Shown: positions 1 to 8,153 of the stretch, piece after piece | How the letters are laid out: each line of letters starts with the position of its first letter | Numbering within the stretch: position 1 is the stretch's first letter | From: Novosphingobium sp. | Lineage (GTDB): Bacteria; Pseudomonadota; Alphaproteobacteria; Sphingomonadales; Sphingomonadaceae | Assembly (NCBI GenBank): GCA_016719755.1 | Contig: JADJYM010000016.1 | Coordinates: 62,001 to 126,000 of the forward strand | Reading direction: 5' to 3' | Length of the DNA stretch: 64,000 bases | The notes under the pieces: generated by a model | What the model was told of the DNA's origin: nothing | Databases searched by the model: none | What the model saw: the letters and a program-made list of their open reading frames with translations, nothing else | Position numbers and translations under genes: made by a program

Positions 1-860
1 ATGTCCGAATACTCGATCCGCTTGACGTCGGCGGCGATCGTCAGCGCCGCAACCGGCTTGACCGCGATCCCCGCGCCGTAGGAGGCCGGAACGTCGAACC
101 CGCCCTGCCCGGCAAACAACCCGGCATACTTGTCGAACCGCCCGGTCCAGATCCGCGACTGGTAGAACGCCCCCAGGCTGAAGCTGTCGCTCAGCTTGCC
201 GAGATAGCCAACCCGCACGCCCGCGCCCGCCGACCAGTCGGTGCCGCGATTGGTGAAGGCTCCCGGCGCCTGCGAGGCGGCCGAGAACGGCTGGATGCCG
301 CGCGCCTGGAACCCCTGGACCACCACGACCGGCGAAACGCCCAGGCTGTGCCCCGGCGCGACGCGCACGGCGATGGTCGGGGTGATGAAGATCTGCTTGA
401 GATCGACCCCCGCCGGGCCGGTGCCCCCGAAAGCCGCAAAGGGATTGGCCTTGTAGGTCGTGTTCATCCCGCCATTGCCATAGATCGCCAGGCCAACGGC
501 GACGTTATCGGACAGCGGGCGGACATAGCCGATTTCGGGCAGGACGAAGGGATTGGCGCCGTTGCCGTTGTAGCTGCCGTTCAGCCCCGCGCCATTGCCC
601 CGGATCGACGCTCCGCGATCGGGAACGAAGACCTCGAACCCGGCATCGAGCCGGTGCCCGACCTCGATCGCGGCGGCGGGATTGGCGGCGACCGACAACG
701 CGTCCTGCGGCTGGGCAATGCCCGCACCGGCCGATCCCTTGGCCTTGGCGCCATAGCCATTCAGGAAATAGCCGTCGGTGGCGTGGGCCGGGGTGGCGCT
801 CAGCAGGGTCGCCAGCACGGGGGCGAACGCGGCGGCAAGCGAAGGGACGATACGGGTCAT
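1..860 (-). CDS. FadL/OmpP1-family outer-membrane transport protein, partial (C-terminus beyond window)
   Basis: The reverse strand from ATG at 858-860 reads through the window edge, giving 286 residues. It opens with a signal peptide (MTRIVPSLAAAFAPVLATLL..., cleaved near AHA-TDG). The mature start TDGYFLNGYGAKAKGSAGAGIA, followed by PQDALSVAANPAA, is the typical N-terminal plug region of FadL/OmpP1/TodX channels, which carry long-chain fatty acids and aromatic hydrocarbons across the outer membrane. Alternating hydrophobic segments follow, as expected for a 14-strand barrel. The family is about 400-450 residues, so roughly the last third is missing. The substrate is unknown. A hydrocarbon is plausible given the oxygenase genes elsewhere in the window. 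Confidence 0.8.
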   Translation of the reverse strand, partial: MTRIVPSLAAAFAPVLATLLSATPAHATDGYFLNGYGAKAKGSAGAGIAQPQDALSVAANPAAAIEVGHRLDAGFEVFVPDRGASIRGNGAGLNGSYNGNGANPFVLPEIGYVRPLSDNVAVGLAIYGNGGMNTTYKANPFAAFGGTGPAGVDLKQIFITPTIAVRVAPGHSLGVSPVVVVQGFQARGIQPFSAASQAPGAFTNRGTDWSAGAGVRVGYLGKLSDSFSLGAFYQSRIWTGRFDKYAGLFAGQGGFDVPASYGAGIAVKPVAALTIAADVKRIEYSD

Positions 861-1105
861 GGATGCTCTCTCGAACGGACGGACAAAGGAACGACGGGCA
901 TCCTTGGCAAAGGTAGCGCATCAACGATCTCGGCAGGCGCGGTGCGCCCGCCCGGGCTGGGGGGACAGGACGTCGGGAATCCCTGCCGCCTCTGCATGAG
1001 CGGCGTCTAATGAATGGAGGCAGGCAGGGTCAACGGCGCAAACCGGACCGCAGGGGTAGAATTTCTGGGGTGCGGGAAAGCTGGGTTTTGCCCCGCTGCC
1101 GGGGG

Positions 1106-1810
1106 TCAGCGATAGACTGCCATCAGCATCGGCTGATCGAAGGCATAGTCGCCCGCAGCGGTCTGTCCCGCCTCGAACAGGGCGCGCACCTCTGCGGTTT
1201 CGACCCGGTCGCGGGTGATGGAATTGAAGGTCTGGCCGGTGACCCGGCTGACCATCGCCGCGAAATCGGGATAGCGCACGTACTGGACCCAGCGATAGTG
1301 CCGCGCGCTGGCGAACAGCTTTGCCGCGGTGCGCGCCAGGGCCGCCTGCGCGGCATTGCGGACCACGGTTTCATCGTGGAACGGGCGCATCACCGGAAAA
1401 TGGGTGCCCTCCATCCCCGGCTCCACCACGCACAGGGTGCCACCCGGCTTCAGCACGCGCGCGGCCTCTGCCAGGGCGGCGTCCATCGCCGGAACCGGCA
1501 CATGATGCAGCGAGCGGAAGAAGAACACCGCGTCCAGCGATCCCGGTTCGACCGGCAGGCATTCAGCGCGCGCCTCGGCAAAGCTGAGGCCGGGGAACGG
1601 CTCGGCGGCACGATTCTTTTCCGCCTGGATAGGATCGGGTTCGATCCCCAGCACCTGCGCCCCGGCCCGGGCCAGCTCGCGCGAGATCAGGCCGGGACCG
1701 CAGCCGACATCGGCCACCCGCAAACCGTCCAGCGCCAGCACACCCCGGACCGCGCCGACGTCGCTGGATTCCCCAAGGTCGGTGACGGTTTCCGGCGCGG
1801 CGTCAGTCAA
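1106..1810 (-). CDS. Class I SAM-dependent methyltransferase (Methyltransf_11 type)
   Basis: 234 residues. Motif I for S-adenosylmethionine binding is clear (VADVGCGPGLISREL, about residues 32-46), followed by the acidic strand-2 residue in VLGIEPDP and a motif-IV-like stretch SLDAVFFFRSLHHVP. The C-terminal part after KPGGTLCVVEPG is not diagnostic, so the methyl acceptor cannot be assigned. The start is a TTG at 1808-1810 inside the last codons of the upstream crotonase gene. The two frames overlap by 8 bases, so translation is probably coupled. It is the last gene of a three-gene reverse-strand run (regulator, crotonase, methyltransferase). Confidence 0.8.
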   Translation of the reverse strand: MTDAAPETVTDLGESSDVGAVRGVLALDGLRVADVGCGPGLISRELARAGAQVLGIEPDPIQAEKNRAAEPFPGLSFAEARAECLPVEPGSLDAVFFFRSLHHVPVPAMDAALAEAARVLKPGGTLCVVEPGMEGTHFPVMRPFHDETVVRNAAQAALARTAAKLFASARHYRWVQYVRYPDFAAMVSRVTGQTFNSITRDRVETAEVRALFEAGQTAAGDYAFDQPMLMAVYR

Positions 1811-2615
1811 CGAAAGTGGCTTTGCGCTTTTCCATCTGGCTCATCACAGCCTCGATCTGGTTGCGGGTGCCCATCAGCTTCTGCTGCTCGATGCTTTCAG
1901 CCATCAGGATCTCGTCGGTCGAGGCTTCGAGATAGCGGTTGAACAGGCGCTTGGCGGCGCGCTGGGCATCGGGATTGCGGTTCGCGATTTCCGCCGCGAT
2001 GGCCGTGGCCCGGGCAACCGGGTTGGGATCGACCATGGTGGCAAAGCCGTATTCGCGAGCCTGCTCGCCGTTGAATTCACGGTTGGTATAAGTCAGCTCG
2101 CGCAGGATATCGTCGCGCACGGTGCCTTTCCACAGGGCATAGCCGGCCATGTCGGGCACCAGGCCCCACTTCATTTCCATCACCGCAAGGCGCGCGGTGG
2201 GATCGATCACGCGGATGTCCGCGCCGCTGGCGATCTGCAGTCCGCCGCCAAAGCACACCCCATGGACCGCCGCGATCACCGGCACCGGCAGCTTGCGCCA
2301 CTGCATCGCCACCTGCTGCGGCATATTGGCATTGCCGTGGGTCCGTTCGGTCAGCGGATGTTCGCGGTGGCGGCCGGAATTGGCCATCGAACCCATGTCG
2401 AGCCCGGCGCAGAAGCTGCGCCCCTCGCCCGCCAGAACCACGGCGCGCAGGCCCGCCATGTCATAGAGCGCGCTGCCCGCGGCGATCAGCGCGGCAAACA
2501 TGTCGGGATCGAGCGCGTTCATCTTGTCGGACCGGATCAGCCGCACCTGGGCGACGCCATCGGAGTCCATGGTGATCGTCACACGTCCTGCCGGGTTCAT
2601 TTCGAGCATTGCCAT
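1803..2615 (-). CDS. Enoyl-CoA hydratase/isomerase (crotonase) family protein
   Basis: 270 residues from ATG at 2613-2615 (MAMLEMNPAGRV). A longer in-frame extension upstream overlaps the regulator gene and has no family character. The two oxyanion-hole segments of crotonases are present: GEGRSFCAGLDM and GVCFGGGLQIASGADIRV. The residues after the second loop (LAVMEMKWGLVPDMAGYALW) match the fold but not one specific reaction, so hydratase, isomerase or hydrolase activity on an acyl-CoA is all that can be claimed. It lies 32 bases downstream of a winged-helix regulator gene and overlaps the following methyltransferase gene, suggesting one transcript. Confidence 0.85.
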   Translation of the reverse strand: MAMLEMNPAGRVTITMDSDGVAQVRLIRSDKMNALDPDMFAALIAAGSALYDMAGLRAVVLAGEGRSFCAGLDMGSMANSGRHREHPLTERTHGNANMPQQVAMQWRKLPVPVIAAVHGVCFGGGLQIASGADIRVIDPTARLAVMEMKWGLVPDMAGYALWKGTVRDDILRELTYTNREFNGEQAREYGFATMVDPNPVARATAIAAEIANRNPDAQRAAKRLFNRYLEASTDEILMAESIEQQKLMGTRNQIEAVMSQMEKRKATFVD

Positions 2616-2647
2616 CTTCCTGCTACCAGCGGCGCCCATGGCGCCTG

Positions 2648-3364
2648 TTATCGGACCCGTTCCTCGCCGAAACGCAGGTAGCCGTCCAGAGCGAATTGCG
2701 CTGTCGCGGCCGCCGGTGGCGGCACAGCCGGGGTGGCGAGGCGGTATCCGCCCTCCAACGTCGTCTCGATCAACCCGTCGAGTCCGGAAAGGCGCAGCTT
2801 GCTGCGCAGGCGGCTGACGTGGACGGCCAGCGAGTTGGTTTCGGGGCGGAACGCGAGGCGCCAGACATCGGTGAGCAGGTTGCCGCTGCCCACCGTCTCC
2901 CCCGGATTGTCGGCCAGCCGCCACAGCAGCGCGAACTCGCGCGGGTGCAGCCCCACCGCGCGCCCGGCGACGAATGCCTCGCGCGCCAACAGGTCGAGCC
3001 GCAACGGGCCGACCTCGCGGTGGCGCGGCAGCGAATGGATCTGCTCCTCGATCCGTAGCGCGCGGCTTTCCACTTCTTCCAGATGCGGCTGCGCGCCAAT
3101 CGCATCGCCGAACCCCAGGCGCAGCAGGCGCGCGCGCTCCAGCGCGTCATCCACCCCCACCACCAGCACCCGCCGCCGCCGCGCCGGAGCCGCGCCGAAC
3201 AGGGTGACCCATTCCCCCAGCACGAGCCGCGCGGGCATGGCGATCAGGGGCAGAACCTCACCTTGGGGAACGGCCTCGCTCTCCCGCAGCAGCTTCCACC
3301 CCAGACGGCGCAAATCGCACCCGGCCGGGACTGGCCCGGCCGCAAACCATTGGAAGTGACGCAA
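2648..3364 (-). CDS. OmpR-type winged-helix transcriptional regulator with atypical N-terminal domain
   Basis: About 238 residues. The C-terminal ~95 residues are an OmpR/PhoB DNA-binding domain: REVGPLRLDLLAREAFVAG, then LHPREFALLWRLADNPGE, the recognition region NSLAVHVSRLRSKL and the closing ETTLEGGYRL hairpin. The N-terminal half resembles the end of a receiver domain (RVLVVGVDDALERARLLRLGFGDA) but lacks a recognisable phosphorylation site, so it probably works without a cognate kinase. The start is uncertain. TTG at 3362-3364 (LRHFQWF) is used here; GTG at 3377-3379 and TTG at 3428-3430 are in frame upstream. It probably heads the operon with the crotonase and methyltransferase. Confidence 0.7.
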   Translation of the reverse strand: MRHFQWFAAGPVPAGCDLRRLGWKLLRESEAVPQGEVLPLIAMPARLVLGEWVTLFGAAPARRRRVLVVGVDDALERARLLRLGFGDAIGAQPHLEEVESRALRIEEQIHSLPRHREVGPLRLDLLAREAFVAGRAVGLHPREFALLWRLADNPGETVGSGNLLTDVWRLAFRPETNSLAVHVSRLRSKLRLSGLDGLIETTLEGGYRLATPAVPPPAAATAQFALDGYLRFGEERVR

Positions 3365-3493
3365 AGACCCCCCGCGCACACCGCAATCGAATCGGGCGTT
3401 GACGCAACTATAGATTCTTGCAGGGCGCAAGCATGGTTAACGCGATTTTGGTGGGATTCGGGGAGTTTGGAGGCAGTGGACGGTCTTTACCGG

Positions 3494-3607
3494 ATGCGCC
3501 CTTCGCATCCGCGAAGGGCTTGGCCTGGCCGGCCCGCTCCCCCGGCCCGGCCACCCACAGGGTACCTTGAACGGGTGGTCGGGCCGGGGGAGCGGGCCGG
3601 CCAGGCC
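3494..3607. repeat. Long intergenic inverted repeat (35-bp arms) preceded by a dispersed element
   Basis: Arms 3522-3556 and 3573-3607 are reverse complements over 35 bases with one mismatch that can still pair as G-T, around a 16-base loop. Just before them, 3501-3516 forms a small hairpin (CTTCGC...GCGAAG). The left part (about 3494-3550) recurs at about 14384-14439. It sits between the aminotransferase terminator side and the upstream end of the regulator gene. There is no U-tract, so it is more like a REP/ERIC-type palindromic repeat than a simple terminator, though it could stop transcription from either side. Confidence 0.75.
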
Positions 3608-3651
3608 AGGGAAGCACGTCCGTGCTTCCCGCACCGCCATCAGCCGGCAAA

Positions 3652-4851
3652 CTAAGCCGCCGAGCTATTGACGCCCATGCTTTGCAGATAGCGGCGGATG
3701 TTGCGCGCGGCCTGGCGCAGGCGCTGTTCGTTTTCGACCATGGCGATCCGCACAAAGCCTTCGCCTTCCTCGCCGTAACCGACGCCCGGAGCCACCGCGA
3801 CTTCGGCGTGGGTGAGCAGCTGCTTGGAAAACTCCAGGCTGCCCATGTCCTTGAGCGCGGGGGGCAGCGGGGCCCAGGCGAACATCGAGGCCTTGGGGCT
3901 GGGAATGTCCCACCCGGCCCGGCCGAACGCCTCGACCATCACGTCGCGGCGCTTCTGGTAAAGCACCCGGTTGGCCTCGACGATGTCCTGCGGGCCGTTG
4001 AGCGCGGCGCAGGCCGCCGCCTGGATCGGGGTGAAAGCACCATAATCGAGATAGCTCTTGACCCGGGTCAGCGCCGCGATCAGCCGCTGGTTGCCGACTG
4101 CGAAGCCGACGCGCCAGCCGGCCATCGAGAAGGTCTTGGACATCGAGGTGAATTCCACCGCCACGTCCTTGGCGCCGGGCACCTGAAGGATCGAGGGGGT
4201 TGGATTGCCGTCGTAGTAGAGCTCGGAATAGGCGAGGTCCGACAGGATCCAGACCTTGTTCTCTTTCGCCCAGGCGACCAGCCGTTCGTAGAACGCCAGG
4301 TCAACCGTTTCAGCAGTCGGGTTCGAGGGATAGTTGACGATCAGGATCGACGGGCGCGGCACGGTGAAGGCCATCGCCCGGTCAAGCGATTCCCAATAGC
4401 GCTCGTCCGGCGTGGTCGGAACCGAACGGATGGTCGCACCCGCGATGATGAAGCCGAAGGTGTGGATCGGGTAGCTGGGGTTGGGCGCCAGCACCACGTC
4501 ACCCGGCGCGGTGATTGCCGTGGCAAGGCTGGCAAGGCCTTCCTTGGACCCCATGGTCATCACCACTTCCGTTTCGGGATCGACATCGACCCCGAAGCGG
4601 CGGCCATAATAATTGGCCTGGGCCTTGCGAATGCCGGGAATGCCCTTGGATGCGGAATAGCCATGAGCGTCGGGCTTCTGCGCAACCTCGCACAGCTTGT
4701 CGATGACGTGGCTCGGCGGGGGAAGGTCGGGATTGCCCATGCCAAGGTCGATAATGTCCCTACCGGCGGCGCGTGCTGCTGCCCGCATGCCGTTGACTTC
4801 GGCGATGACATAGGGCGGCAGTCGCTTGATGCGGTAGAATTCTTCGGACAT
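3652..4851 (-). CDS. alaC: Alanine transaminase AlaC-type pyridoxal-phosphate aminotransferase
   Basis: 399 residues, the usual length for fold-type I class I/II aminotransferases. The opening FYRIKRLPPYVIAEVNGMRAAAR, the block IIDLGMGNPDLPPPSHVIDKL and GSKEGLASL are characteristic of AlaC (YfdZ), which makes alanine from pyruvate and glutamate. The PLP-binding lysine lies in SMSKTFSMAGWRVGF and the phosphate-contacting tyrosine in YSASKG. NYPSNPTAETV is the conserved NPT segment. Related LL-diaminopimelate aminotransferases look similar, but this subgroup matches AlaC better. It lies 43 bases downstream of the DUF2306 gene on the same strand. Confidence 0.85.
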   Translation of the reverse strand: MSEEFYRIKRLPPYVIAEVNGMRAAARAAGRDIIDLGMGNPDLPPPSHVIDKLCEVAQKPDAHGYSASKGIPGIRKAQANYYGRRFGVDVDPETEVVMTMGSKEGLASLATAITAPGDVVLAPNPSYPIHTFGFIIAGATIRSVPTTPDERYWESLDRAMAFTVPRPSILIVNYPSNPTAETVDLAFYERLVAWAKENKVWILSDLAYSELYYDGNPTPSILQVPGAKDVAVEFTSMSKTFSMAGWRVGFAVGNQRLIAALTRVKSYLDYGAFTPIQAAACAALNGPQDIVEANRVLYQKRRDVMVEAFGRAGWDIPSPKASMFAWAPLPPALKDMGSLEFSKQLLTHAEVAVAPGVGYGEEGEGFVRIAMVENEQRLRQAARNIRRYLQSMGVNSSAA

Positions 4852-4894
4852 TGGACCTTTCCAGATTGCTTCGCGCCATCAGGGCGCGCGGGCC

Positions 4895-5548
4895 TTATCG
4901 GGGATTGGCGCGCAAATCGCCAGCCCGATTGAGCACAAGCGCCGTAATTGCCACCGGCAGCCCCCAGGCAAGCCAGGCATCGAGCGCGTAGAACGCCTCG
5001 TAATGGCGCGCCGGACCGTAGATCGCAAACAGCGCGAGCCAGATCCGGAAGAACACCGCGCCGCTGGTCGCCGCCGCCATCAGCAGCATGCAGGCGCGGT
5101 GCCGCGCGGTGCGGCCCGCGCGGATGTGGCGGATTCCCAGCCCCAGCAACACCAGCCACAGCGCGCCCTGGGCGGCGAAACCGAACGCCGAAACCATGGT
5201 CACCGGCGCGACCAGCGCAACCGGAAAGGCGGTGAGGCCCGCGATCAGCACCACCAGCGCGGTCAGCCGCGCCACCGGCCGGTGCCAGACGGGATGGCGG
5301 TGCAGCAGGATTGCCAGCGGCACCAGCACCAGCGCCAGCCCTCCCGCAATCATGTGCACCGGGAACAGCACCGGCATCAGTTCGGCCTTCACCGCCAGCG
5401 CTTCGGGGAAATCATCCACCATCCACGGCGCGCGTAAAGCCTTCCACGCAGTGGAGATTACAAATGCGGCAATTGCTGCTAGGATTGTTCCGCGCAGAAC
5501 CCGCAGCGCCGTGCTGCGATGGATGGGGTCTGCCCGGGAGTCCGTCAT
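4895..5548 (-). CDS. DUF2306-type integral membrane protein
   Basis: 217 residues with about six hydrophobic helices: residues ~17-33, 60-80, 90-115, 120-140, 150-170 and 185-205. Conserved histidines lie at the helix edges (VHMIAGGLALV, RHPVWHRPVARL, RHYEAF). This is the pattern of DUF2306 proteins, whose function is unknown; the histidines suggest heme or metal binding. The ATG start (5546-5548) overlaps the ATG of the divergent gene at 5547-5549. Each promoter must therefore lie inside the other gene unless one start is misjudged. Confidence 0.7.
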   Translation of the reverse strand: MTDSRADPIHRSTALRVLRGTILAAIAAFVISTAWKALRAPWMVDDFPEALAVKAELMPVLFPVHMIAGGLALVLVPLAILLHRHPVWHRPVARLTALVVLIAGLTAFPVALVAPVTMVSAFGFAAQGALWLVLLGLGIRHIRAGRTARHRACMLLMAAATSGAVFFRIWLALFAIYGPARHYEAFYALDAWLAWGLPVAITALVLNRAGDLRANPR

Positions 5549-6035
5549 GAGCCGCTTATTCCACCTTGCCGCGCTGCTGTCGATTGCCCCGCTTGCCCTC
5601 GCGGCCTCTGTCGCGACGGCCGGTCCGGCTCCGGCCTCCAGCCTTTATTACGGGCGCTGGGCCGTGTCGGAGGATCGCCCCGTGTTCACTGCGCGCGGGC
5701 GGGAGTACAAGACGATCGACCTGGCCCCCTGCGGCAAGGACTTTTGCGGGGTCAGCGTTGCCGACAATGGCCGTTGCGGGCCGGTGCTGTTCCGCTTTCT
5801 TGGCCACCGCGCGCTCGATTCGAACCAGGATTACCTGCGCGGCCACGGCAAGTGGGGCGCGGCGAAGAAGAACGTCGTGATCTATGCCTACGACGATACC
5901 GATGCGACCCCGGTCAAGCGCAGCATCGAGCTCTACCTTGGCGAAGGCTACGACTTCGGCGAGCGTTCGGGCAGCATGCCGAAATTCCATGCCGGTTACG
6001 CGCGCACCGGAAAGGCCCTGTGCAAGGCGCGCTGA
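5547..6035 (+). CDS. DUF2147-type secreted/periplasmic protein
   Basis: 162 residues. The N-terminus is a Sec signal peptide (MSRLFHLAALLSIAPLALAASVATAGPAPA). The mature part reads YYGRWAVSEDRPVFTARGREYKTIDLAPCGKDFCGVSV, then cysteine NGRCGPVLFRFL. This is the lipocalin-like beta-barrel signature of DUF2147, a family of envelope proteins with no known biochemical role. Four cysteines (two in CGKDFC, one in GRC and one near the C-terminus) could form disulfides. The ATG (5547-5549) shares two bases with the start codon of the divergent DUF2306 gene. A much longer in-frame extension upstream runs antisense through that gene and is rejected. Confidence 0.7.
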   Translation: MSRLFHLAALLSIAPLALAASVATAGPAPASSLYYGRWAVSEDRPVFTARGREYKTIDLAPCGKDFCGVSVADNGRCGPVLFRFLGHRALDSNQDYLRGHGKWGAAKKNVVIYAYDDTDATPVKRSIELYLGEGYDFGERSGSMPKFHAGYARTGKALCKAR

Positions 6036-6115
6036 GTGCTGCTAAGCTGCGGGCGAGGAGAGGACTTCAAACCGTAGTCTTGCCCGGCTAGGCTGCGGTC
6101 TTCCAAGGAGTCTTC

Positions 6116-8014
6116 ATGTCCGACCAGTCCGATCCCGCCGCCACCATCGCCGGAGCCTTTGCCTCGCTGGTCAACCAGCAGATGGCCATGGCCCAGCAGA
6201 TGTTCGGCGCGCTCCAGCCCGGCGTTGCCGCCGCTGGCGAGGACGAGGCCGTGGGCGACATGGCGCAATGGGCGGAAAATACCCAGAAGCTTCAGGCGCT
6301 GTGGCTCGATTTCCAGCGCGAGCAGGCCGGCACGATGGCCGCGCAGGCGCCGAACGTGTTCGCCGATCCCGGCAACTGGATGGGCGTGATGCAGGGCTGG
6401 ATCAAGACGCTGCCGCTGACCGATCCGGACACCCAGAAGAAACTGTGGGAAGACAGCCTGGCCCTGTGGCAGGGCGTGCTGGGCCAGTACGGCATCGGCC
6501 CCGGCGCGGCCGGGACGACTGAGGGCAATGCGCAGTTGCCGCGCAAGGACCGCCGCTTCGCCGATCCCAAGTGGCGCGAGCAGCCGTTCTACGCACTGGT
6601 CCACCAGACCTACCTGCTGATCGCCGAGCAGGTGATGGCCATGGCCGAAAACGCGGAGACGCCCGATCCGGCGCAGCGCGAGCAGCTGAAATTCGCCGCG
6701 CGCACCCTGGTCGAGGCGCTCAGCCCGGCGCACTTCCCGCTGACCAACCCGCTGGTGATGCAGAAGGCGGTGGAAACCAGGGGCGAAAGTCTGGTCAAGG
6801 GCTTCGAGCACCTGCTGACCGACCTCAAGCGCGGGCAGCTCACGCACGTCCGGCCCGGCGCCTTCACCCTTGGCGAGAACATCGCGGTGACGCCGGGCAA
6901 GGTCGTCTACGAAACGCCGCTGTTCCAGCTGCTCCAGTACAGCCCGACCACTGAAAGCGTGCTGGAAACGCCGCTGGTGATCTTTCCGCCGTGGATCAAC
7001 CGGTTCTACATCCTCGACCTCTCGCCCGAGAAGAGCTTCATCCGCTGGGCGGTGGAGCAGGGGGTGACGGTGTTTGTCGTCTCGTGGAAGTCGGCCGACG
7101 AAAGCATGGCGGACGTGGTGTGGGACGATTACATCGCCAGCCAGATCGAGGCGATCGACACGGTGCGCGAGCGCCTTGGCGTCAGAAGCGTCCACACCAT
7201 CGGCTACTGCGTGGCGGGCACCACGCTGGCGGCGACGCTGGCGATCCTGGCCCGGCGCGGCGAGGCGGACAAGATCCGGTCTGCCACCTTCTTCACCGCC
7301 CAGGTCGATTTCGACCGTTCGGGCGAGCTCAAGGTGTTCATCGACGACAAGCAGTTCGAGGTGGTCGAGAAGCTGGGCGCGGGCAAGGGCTACCTTGACG
7401 GGCGCTACATGGCCGCGACCTTCAACCTGCTGCGTGGCAACGACCTGATCTGGAACTACGTGGTCAACAACTACCTGCTGGGGCAGGACTACCCGGCCTT
7501 CGACCTGCTCCACTGGAACGGCGATGTCACCAACCTGCCCGCCAAGTGGCACAAGTCGTACCTCAAGGACCTTTACCGCGATAACAAGCTGGTCGTGCCC
7601 GATGCGATGAGCGCGCTGGGCACGCCGATCGACCTTACCCGGATCGAGACCCCGGCCTATATCCAGGCCGGGCGCGAGGACCACATCGCCCCGGCCGAAA
7701 GCGTCTGGCGGCTGACCCGCCACCTGCGCGGACCGTGGACCTTCCTGCTGGCCGGATCGGGCCACATCGCCGGGGTGGTCAACCCGCCCACCGCGAAGAA
7801 GTACCAGTACTGGACCAACCCGGGGCCGGTCGATTCGTTCAGCGAGTTCGTTGCCGGAGCGCAGGAAACGCCGGGCAGCTGGTGGCCCCACTGGATCGAC
7901 TGGCTGCGCGGCCAGGATGCGGCCGAGGTTCCCGCCAAGGGCAAGCGGGTGCCCGGTTCGAAGGGCGATTCCGTGATCGAGGACGCTCCCGGACGCTACG
8001 TGAAAACGCGGTAA
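6116..8014 (+). CDS. phaC: Class I poly(R)-hydroxyalkanoic acid synthase
   Basis: 632 residues, in the class I PhaC range (about 560-630). It polymerises (R)-3-hydroxyacyl-CoA, chiefly 3-hydroxybutyryl-CoA, on the surface of PHA granules. The lipase-like box GYCVAGTT carries the nucleophile Cys365. The catalytic aspartate is in QAGREDHIAPAESVW and the histidine in LLAGSGHIAGVVNPP. The N-terminal PhaC domain (WMGVMQGWIKTLP, QPFYALVHQTYLL) is intact. RBS-like AAGGAG lies 8-12 bases before the ATG. phaA and phaB are not in the window. The phasin gene follows after 139 bases with its own promoter. Confidence 0.96.
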   Translation: MSDQSDPAATIAGAFASLVNQQMAMAQQMFGALQPGVAAAGEDEAVGDMAQWAENTQKLQALWLDFQREQAGTMAAQAPNVFADPGNWMGVMQGWIKTLPLTDPDTQKKLWEDSLALWQGVLGQYGIGPGAAGTTEGNAQLPRKDRRFADPKWREQPFYALVHQTYLLIAEQVMAMAENAETPDPAQREQLKFAARTLVEALSPAHFPLTNPLVMQKAVETRGESLVKGFEHLLTDLKRGQLTHVRPGAFTLGENIAVTPGKVVYETPLFQLLQYSPTTESVLETPLVIFPPWINRFYILDLSPEKSFIRWAVEQGVTVFVVSWKSADESMADVVWDDYIASQIEAIDTVRERLGVRSVHTIGYCVAGTTLAATLAILARRGEADKIRSATFFTAQVDFDRSGELKVFIDDKQFEVVEKLGAGKGYLDGRYMAATFNLLRGNDLIWNYVVNNYLLGQDYPAFDLLHWNGDVTNLPAKWHKSYLKDLYRDNKLVVPDAMSALGTPIDLTRIETPAYIQAGREDHIAPAESVWRLTRHLRGPWTFLLAGSGHIAGVVNPPTAKKYQYWTNPGPVDSFSEFVAGAQETPGSWWPHWIDWLRGQDAAEVPAKGKRVPGSKGDSVIEDAPGRYVKTR

Positions 8015-8046
8015 GCCTTTGCGCAAAAGCGGTTTTCGTCCGCCTT

Positions 8047-8108
8047 TGCTGCACTGCACAAAAATCCTTGACTTCGCAGGTGCAATACCTATTTTGTGCA
8101 CTGCAACA
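8047..8108 (+). promoter_or_regulatory. Phasin promoter bracketed by inverted 17-bp operator-like sites (candidate PhaR sites)
   Basis: Two near-identical 17-mers face each other: 8047-8063 (reverse complement TTTTGTGCAGTGCAGCA) and 8092-8108 (TTTTGTGCACTGCAACA), with two differences. Between them is a sigma-70-like promoter, TTGACT at 8068-8073 and TATTTT at 8090-8095, 16 bases apart. The second site overlaps the -10 box and probable start. In other alphaproteobacteria the PHB-responsive repressor PhaR binds TGC/GCA-rich palindromes ahead of phasin genes. Repression of phaP until granules titrate PhaR is therefore the expected logic. The phaR gene is not in this window. Confidence 0.65.
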
Positions 8109-8153
8109 TAGACCCGCGCCCTGCCGGTGCGGACTCTGCGAAGGACCGAGACG

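Noticed and set aside
3365-3430. A sigma-70 promoter upstream of the winged-helix regulator
   Set aside because: A TATAGT-like -10 could be seen, but no -35 box lies at an acceptable spacing, and one candidate start codon falls within the region.
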